From: an uncultured Gemmatimonadaceae bacterium
GTDB taxonomy: Bacteria > Latescibacterota > UBA2968 > UBA8231
Length of the DNA stretch: 37,090 bases
Direction: 5' to 3'
NCBI GenBank assembly: GCA_937919035.1
Contig: CALFPI010000433.1
Span: 1-37,090, forward strand
The notes below the pieces were generated by a model. The model was not told the origin of the DNA, did not search any database, and saw nothing but the letters and a program-made list of their open reading frames with translations. A program made the translations under genes and the position numbers. Shown here piece by piece: positions 1 to 9,800 of this stretch. Each line of letters opens with the position of its first letter. The stretch's first letter is position 1.

Positions 1-1380
1 GGAGCAATCCTGCAGCTGATCGATCACATCGCTCGCGTCCAGCAGACTCAGGCAGGTGTGATAGCCGGGATCGGCATCGGCCGTCGCCGGGATGGCGACA
101 ACGGGCAGGCCACATACGTCCCGCGTCTGATAGGCCATCAGGTGCAGTTCGGGACGGACGAATTCGCGGAAGGCGTTGTGACAATCACGCAGGACACGCA
201 GACAGCCCCCGCGTGCTGCCGGATCGACGGCATCGGTCAGACAGAAGGCGGCAGCACGAATCGTCTCCGGCAGGTTCCACCAGGGCATGTCCGTGTTGAG
301 ATGCTGTCTCTTGACGAGGTCAAAGGCCTTGCAGATGCCCTGCGGTCCCGGCAGATGGCCATTGTCGAAGTTGCGCTGCAGCAGGCGGCTCATGTGGGTC
401 CTGGCTGCAGTCAGGCGCTGGCTCTGCGCCGGCGTTGCCATCGGCGTCGCGGCGCCGATGAACTTCATGGCCAGACCGACGAATTCCAGCGCGTGCCCCG
501 GATCTGACAGGATCACGCCGTCCGGCTCGACAAAGGGCCGCCCCTCGTCATCGACGGCCTCCCAGAAGTCACCCTCCAGCAGATGCGCCCAGCGGCCATC
601 GATATTGGCGTGGTGCGTCAATTCGTAGTCGATGAGTCGCAGGCCGCCGTCGACAGCCCCCGCCGCTGCGGCTGAGGCGAGCATCGCCCAGGCACCCAGT
701 TGAATCATGGCCGCCCCGTGGGTGTGATACCCCTCCCGTGGCTCGGCGCGATTCTTCGGATCCAGCGATATCTGGTCGGAGCGGAACGTGCGCGCGATGA
801 TCGCTGCATCGACGGCATACATGTAGGCAATGGCCTCGGCCCGGGCCGCCTCGTCTCCCAGCCAATGGGCCGCGGCATACATACCCTTGGCACAGAACAG
901 ATCGCTGAAACCGTACGGATGCTGATCGGTGAGGGCAAATCTCTGCACACAACCCGCGTCGTCGAGGCGAAAGGGGTTTCCCTCCGGCGTCATGAAGAAC
1001 GACAGACGGCCGGCGTTGGCCTGACGCATACGCCGCAGTTGCGCCAGCACGGCAGCAGCGACGTCACGCATGCGCGCTACGAGTTCTGCCGCTTCGCCCC
1101 GACGTTCCCACCAGCGCCCGTGTCCGGCGATCGCCTCCAGGCCTCGCCCCTGAATCCAGCCATAAATCGCCCGGCGACCACGGATGGGGTCGTCGACGGG
1201 AAAGTTCTGCCCCGTGATCAGGTCCAGCTTGGTGTCGATGAAGGGGTACTCGGGATTGCTTTCGCAGCGCTCGATGATGGCCGCCATCATCGTGTGGGCA
1301 ATGGCGGCGTAGTCGCTGGCAGCCGCGTGCAGATCGGCTGCCGTCGGCTCGTCGGGCAGGCGTTTGTTGCGGTACGCCAC
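1..1380 (-). CDS. AGE-family (N-acylglucosamine 2-epimerase-like) sugar isomerase, C-terminus cut by window edge
   Basis: The frame is open from a GTG at 1380 to the window edge, giving 460 residues without a stop. The translation shows hallmarks of the AGE (alpha/alpha)6-barrel family, which includes N-acylglucosamine 2-epimerase, cellobiose epimerase and aldose-ketose isomerases: a DPGHALEFVGLAMKF stretch (compare PGHxxEWAWLL in the family), TDMPWWNLPETIRAA, and many Trp and His residues likely to line a sugar pocket. No signal peptide is visible, so it should be cytoplasmic. The GTG shares one base with the TAG of the upstream methyltransferase gene (TAGTG), which implies translational coupling. 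The substrate cannot be told from sequence. The extreme C-terminus lies outside the window. Family is fairly sure, reaction is not. Confidence 0.72.
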   Translation of the reverse strand, partial: MAYRNKRLPDEPTAADLHAAASDYAAIAHTMMAAIIERCESNPEYPFIDTKLDLITGQNFPVDDPIRGRRAIYGWIQGRGLEAIAGHGRWWERRGEAAELVARMRDVAAAVLAQLRRMRQANAGRLSFFMTPEGNPFRLDDAGCVQRFALTDQHPYGFSDLFCAKGMYAAAHWLGDEAARAEAIAYMYAVDAAIIARTFRSDQISLDPKNRAEPREGYHTHGAAMIQLGAWAMLASAAAAGAVDGGLRLIDYELTHHANIDGRWAHLLEGDFWEAVDDEGRPFVEPDGVILSDPGHALEFVGLAMKFIGAATPMATPAQSQRLTAARTHMSRLLQRNFDNGHLPGPQGICKAFDLVKRQHLNTDMPWWNLPETIRAAAFCLTDAVDPAARGGCLRVLRDCHNAFREFVRPELHLMAYQTRDVCGLPVVAIPATADADPGYHTCLSLLDASDVIDQLQDCS

Positions 1381-2042
1381 TAGCGCTTCACGGCCAGCGA
1401 CAGACCATCCCCTACAGGCAACAAGGAAAATTCGATGCGCTCGTCGGCGTGCATCTGTTGTGTCAGGGCCCGGATGATCCGCGTCGATTCCTCCTGCTGT
1501 GCCGGGTCCGCCACACGTCCACCCCAGAGCACGTTGTCCACCAGGATCAAGCCGCCCACGCGCAGCAGCGTCAGACAACGCTCGTAGTAGTTCGGATAGT
1601 TTTCCTTGTCAGCGTCGATGAAGGCCATGTCGTACTGGCCCGCTTCACCGGCAGCAATCATGCCGTCGAGAGTCGCCACCGCCGGACCGAGACGCAGATC
1701 GATCTTGTGTGCCAGGCCCGCCCTCTGCCAGTGCGGTCGACCTACAGAGGTGAACTCTTCGCTCACGTCACAGGCCACAAGTTTGCCGTCCGCTGGCAGA
1801 GCACCGGCGACGACGAGAGCACTGTAGCCGGTGAAGGTGCCGACTTCGATCGCCTTGCGGGCACCGGTCGCCTTCACCAGCAGGGCCATGAACTGGCCCT
1901 GATCCGGCGAGATCTGCATGCCCGCCATCGGCATACCAGCCGTTTCATCGCGCAGGGCTTTGAGTTCGGGCCGGTCCCGCAACGAATGATCCAGGATGTA
2001 GTTGTTGATCGCCTCAGGGATGTTGTTGTTGCGACTGCTCAT
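1380..2042 (-). CDS. class I SAM-dependent O-methyltransferase (caffeoyl-CoA OMT-like)
   Basis: A 220-residue soluble protein of the Methyltransf_3 family, which transfers methyl groups from S-adenosylmethionine to hydroxyls, often catechols. Visible motifs are the SAM-binding AIEVGTFTGYSALV (about 64-77), an acidic residue after strand beta-2 (ACDVSEE, about 90-96), the metal/substrate motif FIDADKENY (141-149) and LVDNVLWGG (167-175), which carries the second metal-binding Asp-Asn. The length is typical for bacterial members. The start ATG at 2042 has AGGTGA about nine bases upstream. Its stop overlaps the start of the AGE-family gene by one base, so the two are co-translated. The natural acceptor is unknown. 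Confidence 0.9.
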   Translation of the reverse strand: MSSRNNNIPEAINNYILDHSLRDRPELKALRDETAGMPMAGMQISPDQGQFMALLVKATGARKAIEVGTFTGYSALVVAGALPADGKLVACDVSEEFTSVGRPHWQRAGLAHKIDLRLGPAVATLDGMIAAGEAGQYDMAFIDADKENYPNYYERCLTLLRVGGLILVDNVLWGGRVADPAQQEESTRIIRALTQQMHADERIEFSLLPVGDGLSLAVKR

Positions 2043-2218
2043 GGGGATGTCTCACCTTTGCGGAGAAGAAACAGGGACGGAAGTTGCATGGCACAAGGGA
2101 AGGTATACGGCATCCGCGCCCTCGAGGAAGCCAGTCTCGCAGGTTGCCGGCGCTGCACGTAGCCCGCGATCACTGGCGGCAGGGCCCGACGCATGACATC
2201 CATCTGGCCATCTCTGAC

Positions 2219-2776
2219 TCACACCTTCGTGATCGTGTCCCCCACGTGGATCGTACCGGACTGCACGATCCGGGTGTTGACGCCGCGCAGCCGCAATTGT
2301 TTGCCTTCCTCCGAGTTGACCCACAACATGGCATCCATGCCAAAGCGCTCGACGAACTTCTTGCACCCCGGATGCGGCTCAGCTGTGATCTCGACGATGG
2401 CTGAACCAATGCTCAGGCGGGCGCCCGTTGGCAGGTTCTCGACACTCATATCCAGCTCGACGTACAACTGATCCCCGGCCAAAGGCCAGCGTTGGCGGGA
2501 TCCGGACACGGCTTGCGCCGAACGGGCATTCATCAACGTCAATTGGGCGTCGGGGTTCGGCGCCTGGGGGGGCGTCTTGCTCTGCCCCCGGGTGATCCAG
2601 TTATCGCCCTGCAGCCCCTGCTCTGCATCCAGCTCTGCCACCTGCAGCAGCACTCGCTCGCCGACGTCGGGGCGACGGGTGATGAGCTCCAGCGTGCCGC
2701 CGTCGGCGGGAGACTGGCGGATCTGCGGCAGGTGCGTATCGAGTTCAACGGTGGAAAGGTGGCGAACTTCGGTCAT
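2219..2776 (-). CDS. MOSC-domain protein
   Basis: A 185-residue protein of the small stand-alone MOSC type (molybdenum cofactor sulfurase C-terminal domain), a fold used for carrying sulfur or binding Mo-cofactor ligands. Recognisable segments are LITRRPDVGERVLLQVAEL, the DxxxGLQGDNW segment, GDQLYVELDMSVENLP, and the conserved Cys in PHPGCKKFVERFG, followed by LRLRGVNTRIVQSGTI. I chose ATG 2776 (MTEVRHL) because it has AGGAG nine bases upstream and matches the family's usual N-terminus. The frame is open back to a TTG at 2830 with an ATG at 2821. It lies 176 bases upstream of the O-methyltransferase on the same strand. The specific substrate is unknown. Confidence 0.85.
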   Translation of the reverse strand: MTEVRHLSTVELDTHLPQIRQSPADGGTLELITRRPDVGERVLLQVAELDAEQGLQGDNWITRGQSKTPPQAPNPDAQLTLMNARSAQAVSGSRQRWPLAGDQLYVELDMSVENLPTGARLSIGSAIVEITAEPHPGCKKFVERFGMDAMLWVNSEEGKQLRLRGVNTRIVQSGTIHVGDTITKV

Positions 2777-2872
2777 CTGGGAGAGCTCCTGGGGCGAGGG
2801 AAGCAACACTGCACGTTTCATTTTCCACAATCAGGCAGGCATTTGTCCAGTCGCACCTGCAAGTGGGTCGAT

Positions 2873-4039
2873 TCAGTGGAGTCGTCCAGGACCTGAAACC
2901 ATGTCCCAAAGCGGCTCTTCCAGCAGCTCTGCCACGGCGCTGTGCGCGGCATCGGTCAGGTGCCCGAAGCCGTTGCGGTAGTAGCCGTCCCCATCCAGGC
3001 GTGCCTGCACGAAGGCGTCACGTGGGTAGGTGTAACCCACACCCAGTTGCTGCAGGATCTGCAGCATGCCGGATTCGCTGGCCTGGCGTTCGGCCTGCGG
3101 CGACGGCGGTGGTGTACCATCACGCTTCGCCTGACCGGCGTGCACGAGGTCGTTGACGTGGAAGGGGTCGGGGATGAGCAGCACATGAAGTGGCACGTGC
3201 CGTGCACGCAGGTCGTCAACGATGCGATGCAGCAGATGGTCGGCAACCGCAAGCATCTCCGGCGTGCGGCCAGCAGCCGCCTGTTCCAGATCCGGTGTGC
3301 TCACCATGCCCGCCGCTCGTGCCATGTGCATGGCGGAGCCGCTCTTCTTCAGCACTCGCATCCACAGAAAACGAACCAGCATCGAGCGCGTCAGGATGTG
3401 ATCGCGCAGCCAGATGCGGCCATCGGCTGCCGCCACGGGCACATAGACAACCTGGCCGTTGTCGACGTGGAACCTCGGCACCGCCGGTGAAGCAACAAGC
3501 GTGAAGTTGTCATGCAGGTCGTTGCCGAGAAACAGGCACAGGACCACGCCGTCAGCATTCCATGCGGGCAGACGTTCCCGCACATGCAGGGCATAGACGC
3601 CGAGGCCGTAGCCATGCACCCCCTGATTGACAGCCTCGACAGTGAATGTCTCAGCCTGGTTTCGGCAGCGTCGGGTCAGTTGCCCCCCGAGGCGTTGGGC
3701 GAAACTGGAATCGATGTCGACCTGATAGGCCTCGAGGAAGGAATCACCGACAAAAACCAGGCGTCGTGTGTCGGCTGCAGCTTCAAAAGACCGCTCGTGG
3801 TCATGGAAGCCCCCGGCATTGAGCTGCACCATGCGCGGCGTGCCGGCCATCTCGCGGGTCCAGATCGCTGCGGCATGGGGCCGTCCGGCAAAACCGAGCA
3901 AGGGGTCGTAGGCGATCGTGACCCGCTCGACGGTGGATGTCATGCGCAACAACAACTCGGCGGCGACAAGGGTGACGCCCGTAGCCACCGTTGCCAGCAG
4001 CAGATTCACCAACCAGCCCCGGGCTCTGGCCGTCGTCAT
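2873..4039 (-). CDS. membrane-anchored SGNH/GDSL hydrolase-fold protein
   Basis: The 388-residue protein starts with one transmembrane segment (about residues 9-31), so the body probably faces the periplasm. SGNH blocks are visible: block I FVGDSFLEAYQ (Ser about 100), block II NQGVHGYG (about 138-145), block III LFLGNDLHDNF (Asn about 173) and block V GFGHLTDAAH (His about 360). Such proteins are esterases or acetyl-transfer partners acting on polysaccharides, as in the AlgJ/AlgX-like SGNH group. Start ATG 4039 overlaps the upstream Kelch gene's stop as ATGA. The frame is open back to 4375, but that extension is an Arg-rich shadow of the Kelch gene. Together with the upstream glycosyltransferase this suggests modification of an envelope glycan, which is inference. 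Confidence 0.83.
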   Translation of the reverse strand: MTTARARGWLVNLLLATVATGVTLVAAELLLRMTSTVERVTIAYDPLLGFAGRPHAAAIWTREMAGTPRMVQLNAGGFHDHERSFEAAADTRRLVFVGDSFLEAYQVDIDSSFAQRLGGQLTRRCRNQAETFTVEAVNQGVHGYGLGVYALHVRERLPAWNADGVVLCLFLGNDLHDNFTLVASPAVPRFHVDNGQVVYVPVAAADGRIWLRDHILTRSMLVRFLWMRVLKKSGSAMHMARAAGMVSTPDLEQAAAGRTPEMLAVADHLLHRIVDDLRARHVPLHVLLIPDPFHVNDLVHAGQAKRDGTPPPSPQAERQASESGMLQILQQLGVGYTYPRDAFVQARLDGDGYYRNGFGHLTDAAHSAVAELLEEPLWDMVSGPGRLH

Positions 4040-5352
4040 CGCAGCAACATCAGGCGTTGCACCCGGCGCGACGACGGGTCCTGCAGGACTGCCAGGTAGA
4101 CGCCGGAAGCCACGGCGGTGCCGCCGTCGTCGTGACCATCCCATATGCGACGGCTGGTCCCCGCACGAGCCCGGCCCAGGTGGCGCACGGGTTGGCCAAG
4201 CATATCGTGAATCGTCACGTGACCGGCGTCGGTCAGCTGCAACTCGAGTACGACGCTGCCATTGAAGGGATTCGGATAGGCCTGCAGGGACAGGGGCGCC
4301 CGTTGTGTGGATGGTTGCAGCGTGGACGGTTGCTGGTACACGACCGTGGGTGGTCCGGGCAACACCAGGCTCCACGTGTCCCCGGCGTTGCCATCAGGCG
4401 TCGTACCCCCAAACAGGAGCAGACGTGATTGCCCAGGCACGTGGAGGAGCACGGCACCATCGCGGGGTGCCGGGCCCGTCGTCGTCAACACCGACCACTG
4501 CTGGCTGGCAAGATCCAATGCCCACAGGTCCCCCCCACGTGTGCCAGCCGTTGTCTCGCCACCGAAAAGGAGAAAGCGATCGCCCGACGGATCGTACGTC
4601 ACTGCTGCGAACTTTCGCCCTCCCGTGGCCGGTGCCGGGGGCAGAACCGACCACCGATCGGTGGCCAGATCCAACGCCCAGGCGTCATCAAGGGCTGCGT
4701 TGCCCCGTTGGCCACCGAACATGATCATGCGGTGGCGGCGGCTGTCGTACGCCGCCGCATGCAGGCAGCGTTCGCCGGGTTGTGGGGAGGCCAGGGTCAC
4801 ATCCCGCCAGATACGCCCCACAGGATCGAAGCGCCAGGTGTCATCAAAGCGCCCCTGCGTGGTAAACCCGGCGAAGCTCACCAGCTCCATGGCGATGGGG
4901 TCATAGACAGCCGCTGTGCCGTAACGAGCGATGGGGGCTGCAGAGGTGGGGAGCAATTGTGTCCACTGCTCCGTCCGCAGATCCAGGGCCCACACGTCAT
5001 TGAGCAACGTCGAACCAGCCGCATCAAGGCTGCGGCCCGACCAGATGAGCATGCGCTGGCCGAGGGCATCGTAGACGGCATTGTGCGAAAATCGGGGCAT
5101 CGGTGCAGCGCCGGTGGGCTGCAGTTGCCGCCAGTCGTCGCTCTGCAGGTCAAAAGTCCAGAGGTCGTTGTGGTCTCCGGCGGCGCTGCGCCCGCCAAAC
5201 AGCACGATGCGTTCTCCCACGGGATCGTAGATGGCGGCCGCCGTGTGCCGTGCCGATGGTCCCGTGGTGGCGGCGACGGTCCACACCTGCCCGGCAATGG
5301 CCGATGGCAGCAGCCCGACCAGAAGGGTGAGCAGGCATCTGACGGGGAGCAT
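4036..5352 (-). CDS. exported Kelch-repeat protein with FlgD-like/type IX-style C-terminal domain
   Basis: A 438-residue protein with a clean signal peptide (MLPVRCLLTLLVGLLPSAIA) followed by about six Kelch repeats of the form P-x-R-x3-AAxYDPxxxRxxLFGG, which should build a beta-propeller. The C-terminal 85 residues (LQAYPNPFNGSVVLELQL ... IWDGHDDGGTAVASGVYLAVLQ) are a FlgD-like/T9SS-type sorting domain, so the propeller is probably displayed on or released from the outer surface. The frame is open further upstream to 5847, but the signal peptide fixes ATG 5352, five bases after the stop of the glycosyltransferase gene. The stop overlaps the SGNH gene start as ATGA. Kelch propellers often bind glycans or act as galactose-oxidase-like enzymes. 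No copper ligands were identified, so binding is the safer reading. Confidence 0.85.
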   Translation of the reverse strand: MLPVRCLLTLLVGLLPSAIAGQVWTVAATTGPSARHTAAAIYDPVGERIVLFGGRSAAGDHNDLWTFDLQSDDWRQLQPTGAAPMPRFSHNAVYDALGQRMLIWSGRSLDAAGSTLLNDVWALDLRTEQWTQLLPTSAAPIARYGTAAVYDPIAMELVSFAGFTTQGRFDDTWRFDPVGRIWRDVTLASPQPGERCLHAAAYDSRRHRMIMFGGQRGNAALDDAWALDLATDRWSVLPPAPATGGRKFAAVTYDPSGDRFLLFGGETTAGTRGGDLWALDLASQQWSVLTTTGPAPRDGAVLLHVPGQSRLLLFGGTTPDGNAGDTWSLVLPGPPTVVYQQPSTLQPSTQRAPLSLQAYPNPFNGSVVLELQLTDAGHVTIHDMLGQPVRHLGRARAGTSRRIWDGHDDGGTAVASGVYLAVLQDPSSRRVQRLMLLR

Positions 5353-5357
5353 GGGTT

Positions 5358-6752
5358 TCAACTTTCTGCCTCCTCTTTGCGCGCGGCGAGGCCGGCGCCG
5401 GCCAGAGTGCACAGCAGTGGCATGATGGGATGACGAAACCGACTCAGGCTCTGCGGGCCACCTGAGGCAAACCAGAGGAATCCCGCCACCACCACACAGA
5501 GCATCCAGGCCCGCTGCGACCGCGGCGTCGCCAGCATGCCGCCGCGTGCCACCAGCAGGTAGATGCCGGCCAGGAAACCGCCGAAGAGAGTCTCGGTGAG
5601 CAACAGGCCCGGACGCTCGTGAAACACGTGCAGCAAGGTCGCCCACAGACCCTGATCCACCACACGCCCCAGCAGTCCCCCGTGGGTTGGGTAGGCGCCG
5701 AAGAGCCGCAGATACTCGACGCCTCCCGGATCCACAGCGACACGCGCCATACCCCGCAGGTGGATCCCGAGGTAGACCCATGGGTGCGCTAGCACGCGCG
5801 CCAGCCCGGTGCTTCCCATGTAGTCGAAGCGTCGCGCCGGTGACCACGATCGCTGCTCCGGATTGCGGGCGAGATAAATCTCAACATCGTGGTATCCCAG
5901 TTCTGCCTGTTGCTGGTAGAACGGGACGCCCTGCACGGCGGCGTCCGTCGATGCCCCCTGGTAGAAGTAGCTGTTCACGTCCACAATCGCTGCCAGGCCA
6001 CCGTAGTCGGCGACCACGGCGTTACGTGCCTGCCAGAGCAACACCGGCACAAGAGCCGTTGCCGTCAGCAGCAGCACTGGGCTCCACCGTGTTGCGGGCG
6101 GCGCCGAACGGCGCAGGGCGAACCAGGCGGCGCTCAGACCGACAGCAAGGGCGATGGGGTAGGCCATGGGTCGCACGAGGGCAGCCAGGCTCAACAGACC
6201 ACCGGCGCAGGCCGCTGTCCCCCTCAGGTCCTGAAACGGATCATCCCGCCGCCCCGCCAGCCGAGCCAGCAGGAACAACCCCCACGTCAGGCAGGCGGTG
6301 AACAGCGTTTCACTCAGCAAGCGCGCTGTGTAGAGGACGGACAGCGGCTCCAGCGCATAGAACGCGGCAGCGGCAACGGCCGCCCGCCGATGAAACAGTT
6401 CGAGAGCCAGGCCGTAGACGGCCAACACGGTACTGCCAGCAAGCAACGCCTGCAGCAACACCGTCCATGCCGCCAGGTGATCGACGAACATGCCGGGCAG
6501 CAGCAGCAGGGGATACCCTGGCGTACGGACAATTTCCGGCACGCCATCTCGGGAAAAGGTCCCCGTCTGCAGCATCTCCCACGCCGGCTCCAGATACCCG
6601 GGCGAGTCGGGTGCGTGCAACGTTTCGATGCCCTGTGTGCTCACAGCGGCCGCGGCGAGGGCAATGCGCAGCACGATCGCTGCGGCAGCAATTGTCAACG
6701 CCACCCGTTCCCGGACGAAACCTTTGCCGGCTTCAGGGCGTCCCAAGGACAT
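5358..6752 (-). CDS. polytopic GT-C-fold (ArnT/PMT-like) glycosyltransferase
   Basis: A 464-residue integral membrane protein with roughly ten hydrophobic segments. After the first transmembrane segment comes LHAPDSPGYLEPA, with an acidic residue in the first periplasmic loop as in GT-C enzymes that use polyprenyl-phosphate sugars. EIVRTPGYPLLLLPG and the SRFRHPIMPLL motif near the C-terminus are also typical of the dolichyl-phosphate-mannose/ArnT-like superfamily. ATG 6752 gives a short cytoplasmic N-terminus before the first segment. The frame is open back to 7289, but that part is low-complexity shadow of the divergent peptidase gene. It is the first gene of a three-gene unit with the Kelch and SGNH genes (5-nt gap, then ATGA). 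It may glycosylate a lipid or surface protein; donor and acceptor are unknown. Confidence 0.82.
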   Translation of the reverse strand: MSLGRPEAGKGFVRERVALTIAAAAIVLRIALAAAAVSTQGIETLHAPDSPGYLEPAWEMLQTGTFSRDGVPEIVRTPGYPLLLLPGMFVDHLAAWTVLLQALLAGSTVLAVYGLALELFHRRAAVAAAAFYALEPLSVLYTARLLSETLFTACLTWGLFLLARLAGRRDDPFQDLRGTAACAGGLLSLAALVRPMAYPIALAVGLSAAWFALRRSAPPATRWSPVLLLTATALVPVLLWQARNAVVADYGGLAAIVDVNSYFYQGASTDAAVQGVPFYQQQAELGYHDVEIYLARNPEQRSWSPARRFDYMGSTGLARVLAHPWVYLGIHLRGMARVAVDPGGVEYLRLFGAYPTHGGLLGRVVDQGLWATLLHVFHERPGLLLTETLFGGFLAGIYLLVARGGMLATPRSQRAWMLCVVVAGFLWFASGGPQSLSRFRHPIMPLLCTLAGAGLAARKEEAES

Positions 6753-6860
6753 CAGTTTCTGGCTCTCTGTCGGACGGCTCCCTACTTTCCTTTGAAATGC
6801 GCGGTCGCTGCGGCAATTTACGCAGCCTCCTCCAACCGCTCCAGCCGAAATGCTCGCCGC

Positions 6861-9800
6861 TTGCTCCGATCCCTGCGCACAGGCCTTTTGGCCACAGCCC
6901 TGCTGGCGGCACCGGCACACGCCGATGTGCAATTGTTGCAGTCCAACAGTGATGGCCTCCGACTCCTTGTTGAGGTCGACGCGGGCCTGGGGCCGATCAC
7001 GACGATGGGGGTCACGGCCATCACCGCCGTCGGCCTGCCCCGTGGCAGTGGCCCCGGCCATGTAGAGCTGCCCTTCATCGCACAGTTGCTGGCGGCGCCG
7101 CCTGGCGCACGGTTGTCGGTGACGGTCGAGAGCCTCGCCGACACAACCTTCTACGATGTGCGGTTGCCGACAGCCGATTCTCTGGCGACAGAGTTTTCGG
7201 CGGAGCGACTGCAGGCTCTGGCTCACACCCAACCCCTCGGTCTTCTTCGTGGCATCCCCGCCCATGCCCTGCATGTGTATCCCTGGCACTACGATGCGGC
7301 CAGCCGCTCACTTCGGGTGCACACACGGCTGTCCATTGACGTCCGTTTTGCCGGCGCCTCCGCAGCCCGACCGCTGTCCCATGCCGATGCGGCCGGTGCC
7401 GCCCTGCGATCGGCCTTTGTCAATCCGCCCGATCACGCGGGCTGGCAGAGCCCACAACCCGCGCGGCGCGCGGCCGCCCAGGCGTATGATCCTGCACGTC
7501 CGTGGCTGAAGCTGGTCGTCACGGAGGATGGCGTGTTTCGCATCGACTCTGACTGGTTGCAGGCGACGGGCCTCAACCCGGCGGAGATCGACCCACGGAC
7601 GTTCGCCCTGTTCCATGCAGGGGAAACACAACCGATCTACGTTCGCGGCGAACAGGATGGCAGGTTTGACAGCGGCGACGAACTGCTGTTTCTCGGGCGC
7701 TACCGCCGGGTGACGACAGCAACGGGCGAGCGCGACCACGAGAGCGAGTACGGCCCCGCCGATACCTACTGGCTCACCTGGGGGGCGACGCCGGGGCCAC
7801 GCTTCGTCGAACGCGACGTCTCCCCCGTGCATGAGTACCCCCCACGACTCTGGTATGAAGCGACGGCCCACTTTGAGCAAGACAGGGTTTTTGACGTGCT
7901 CGCCGCCGCCCCGGATACACTGGCGGACCGCTGGTTCTGGCAACAGCCCGGGCGTTGGCTGCAGGCCGTCGACCCGGATCGACCCGCCAGCGGCACCTTC
8001 GTCGGTGATCTCACCGGTTTGTACGAAGGCGACAGCTACGGCGCCCGTATCACCGTCGCCCTGCAGGGCCGTGTCGGGGCGGATTTCGGCGAACATCACA
8101 CCACGATCAGCTTCAACAATGAGCGCCTGGTCGAAGAGTACTGGTCCGGACAGGTCTCGCATGTTGTCTCCGCGACGGTGCCATCGACGCTGTTGCGCGA
8201 CCGCAACCGCATTCTGCTGCAGGCCCAGGCGGACCGCATTCGTTTTGATCAGTTGTGGTTCAACTGGTTCCGCATCGAGTACCGGCGATCCTTCCATGCG
8301 CACCTCGGCTATCTGGCCGCCCCGACACCGGCCGCCCCTGCAGGCCAGCGCATCACCATCGAGGGATTTGCGGATCATGACGTACTGCTGTTCGACCGAA
8401 CTGGTCAGGGGCTGCTCACAGGCGCGCAGACAACAAGTGCTGATTCACTCGTTGCCATCACCTTTGAGGACGCGCCCGGTTCACCGACGACGTACGTAGC
8501 CGCCGATCGCAGCTCCCTACGAACACCGGTGGGACAGCTCGACACACCCTCGGACTGGCGCAACCCCAGCCATGGCGCCGACTACGTCATGGTCACACCC
8601 GTCGAGTATCTGGCTGCCGCGCAGCGACTGGCGCAGCACCGACGGCAGGAGGGACTCGATGTCGTCGTGGTCACCTCGGAGGATCTCTTTGATGAGTTCT
8701 CCTTCGGGCGTTTCGATCGCGACGCCCTGGCACAGTTCGTCAGCTACAGCTACCACAGCTGGCAGCAGCGACCGGCTCTGCTGCTGCTGTTCGGGGACGA
8801 GACCTGGGACTACCGCGGCAAGTACACCGGGCGCCGCGACCAGCAGCTGATCCCAACGCTGTACTACCTGGCGCGGACCCGGGGTTATTCACCCTCCGAT
8901 TTCCGCCTGAGCCTCGTCGATGGTGATGACCTGCTGGCGGATCTGTCCATCGGACGTCTCGCCGTCGACTCGGTGGAGGAAGCCGAGCGTGTCGTTGACA
9001 AGATCATCGCCTATGACAACGACCCGGTGCCCGGCGACTGGCGCAGCCGCTCCGTCTTTGCCGCCAACTGGCACGCCGTCAACGAGTTCTCCGCGCCGCT
9101 GGATTCCATGGCGGCGCGATACACCGAACCGATTGGCTTGCAGTCGGTTCGACTCTACGCCGCCGATGAGGCGCCCCTGCCGAATGCCCTGGGCCGACGT
9201 TTTCTGCAGGAACTCAACGACGGGGCGCTGATCGTCAACTTCTCCGGACATGGCGCCGCCGGCACCATGCAGTACCTGCTCTCCACCCAGTTTCCCGAAT
9301 GGGACTATCTGTCGCAGATCCGCAACGGCGGACGCCTACCGCTGGTGCTGGCACTATCCTGTCTCAATGGCCTGTTTGTCGATCCCCACACCGAGGGTCT
9401 GAGCGAGCAACTCATGGAATGGCCCTATGGCGGTGCCATCGGCTACGTCTCGGCGACGGCGATCTCCTTCACGTCGCAGAACAGCCTGCTGCAGGAGGGC
9501 CTGTATGCGCAGCTTTTTGCCGAGGGCCAGACCCAGTTCGGGCCCGTTCTCGACGTGGCCAAGGCGCGACTTCTTGCCGCTCACCCGGGCTGGGTTGATG
9601 TACCGCAGACCATGCAGTTGACGGGCGATCCCGCCCAGAGACTGGCCCTGCCCGCTGCGGCCGAGTACGTCGCTGTCGATCTTGTGCTGCCTGACACAGC
9701 TGTCGTGCGTGGACGCACAGTGCGGATCACGGCCGTGGTCGGTAACAACGCTCGCCTTGGGCCATCCGGTCCCGTGGTAAGCCTTGTCGGTCGCTCACAG

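Noticed and set aside
4429-5433. 334-codon plus-strand ORF opposite the Kelch gene
   Set aside because: The periodic composition just mirrors the Kelch repeats; no signal peptide or domain.
5889-6860. 324-residue N-terminal extension of the C25 peptidase frame
   Set aside because: The extension is Gln/Arg/His-rich and lies over the glycosyltransferase gene; the signal peptide after TTG 6861 marks the likely start.
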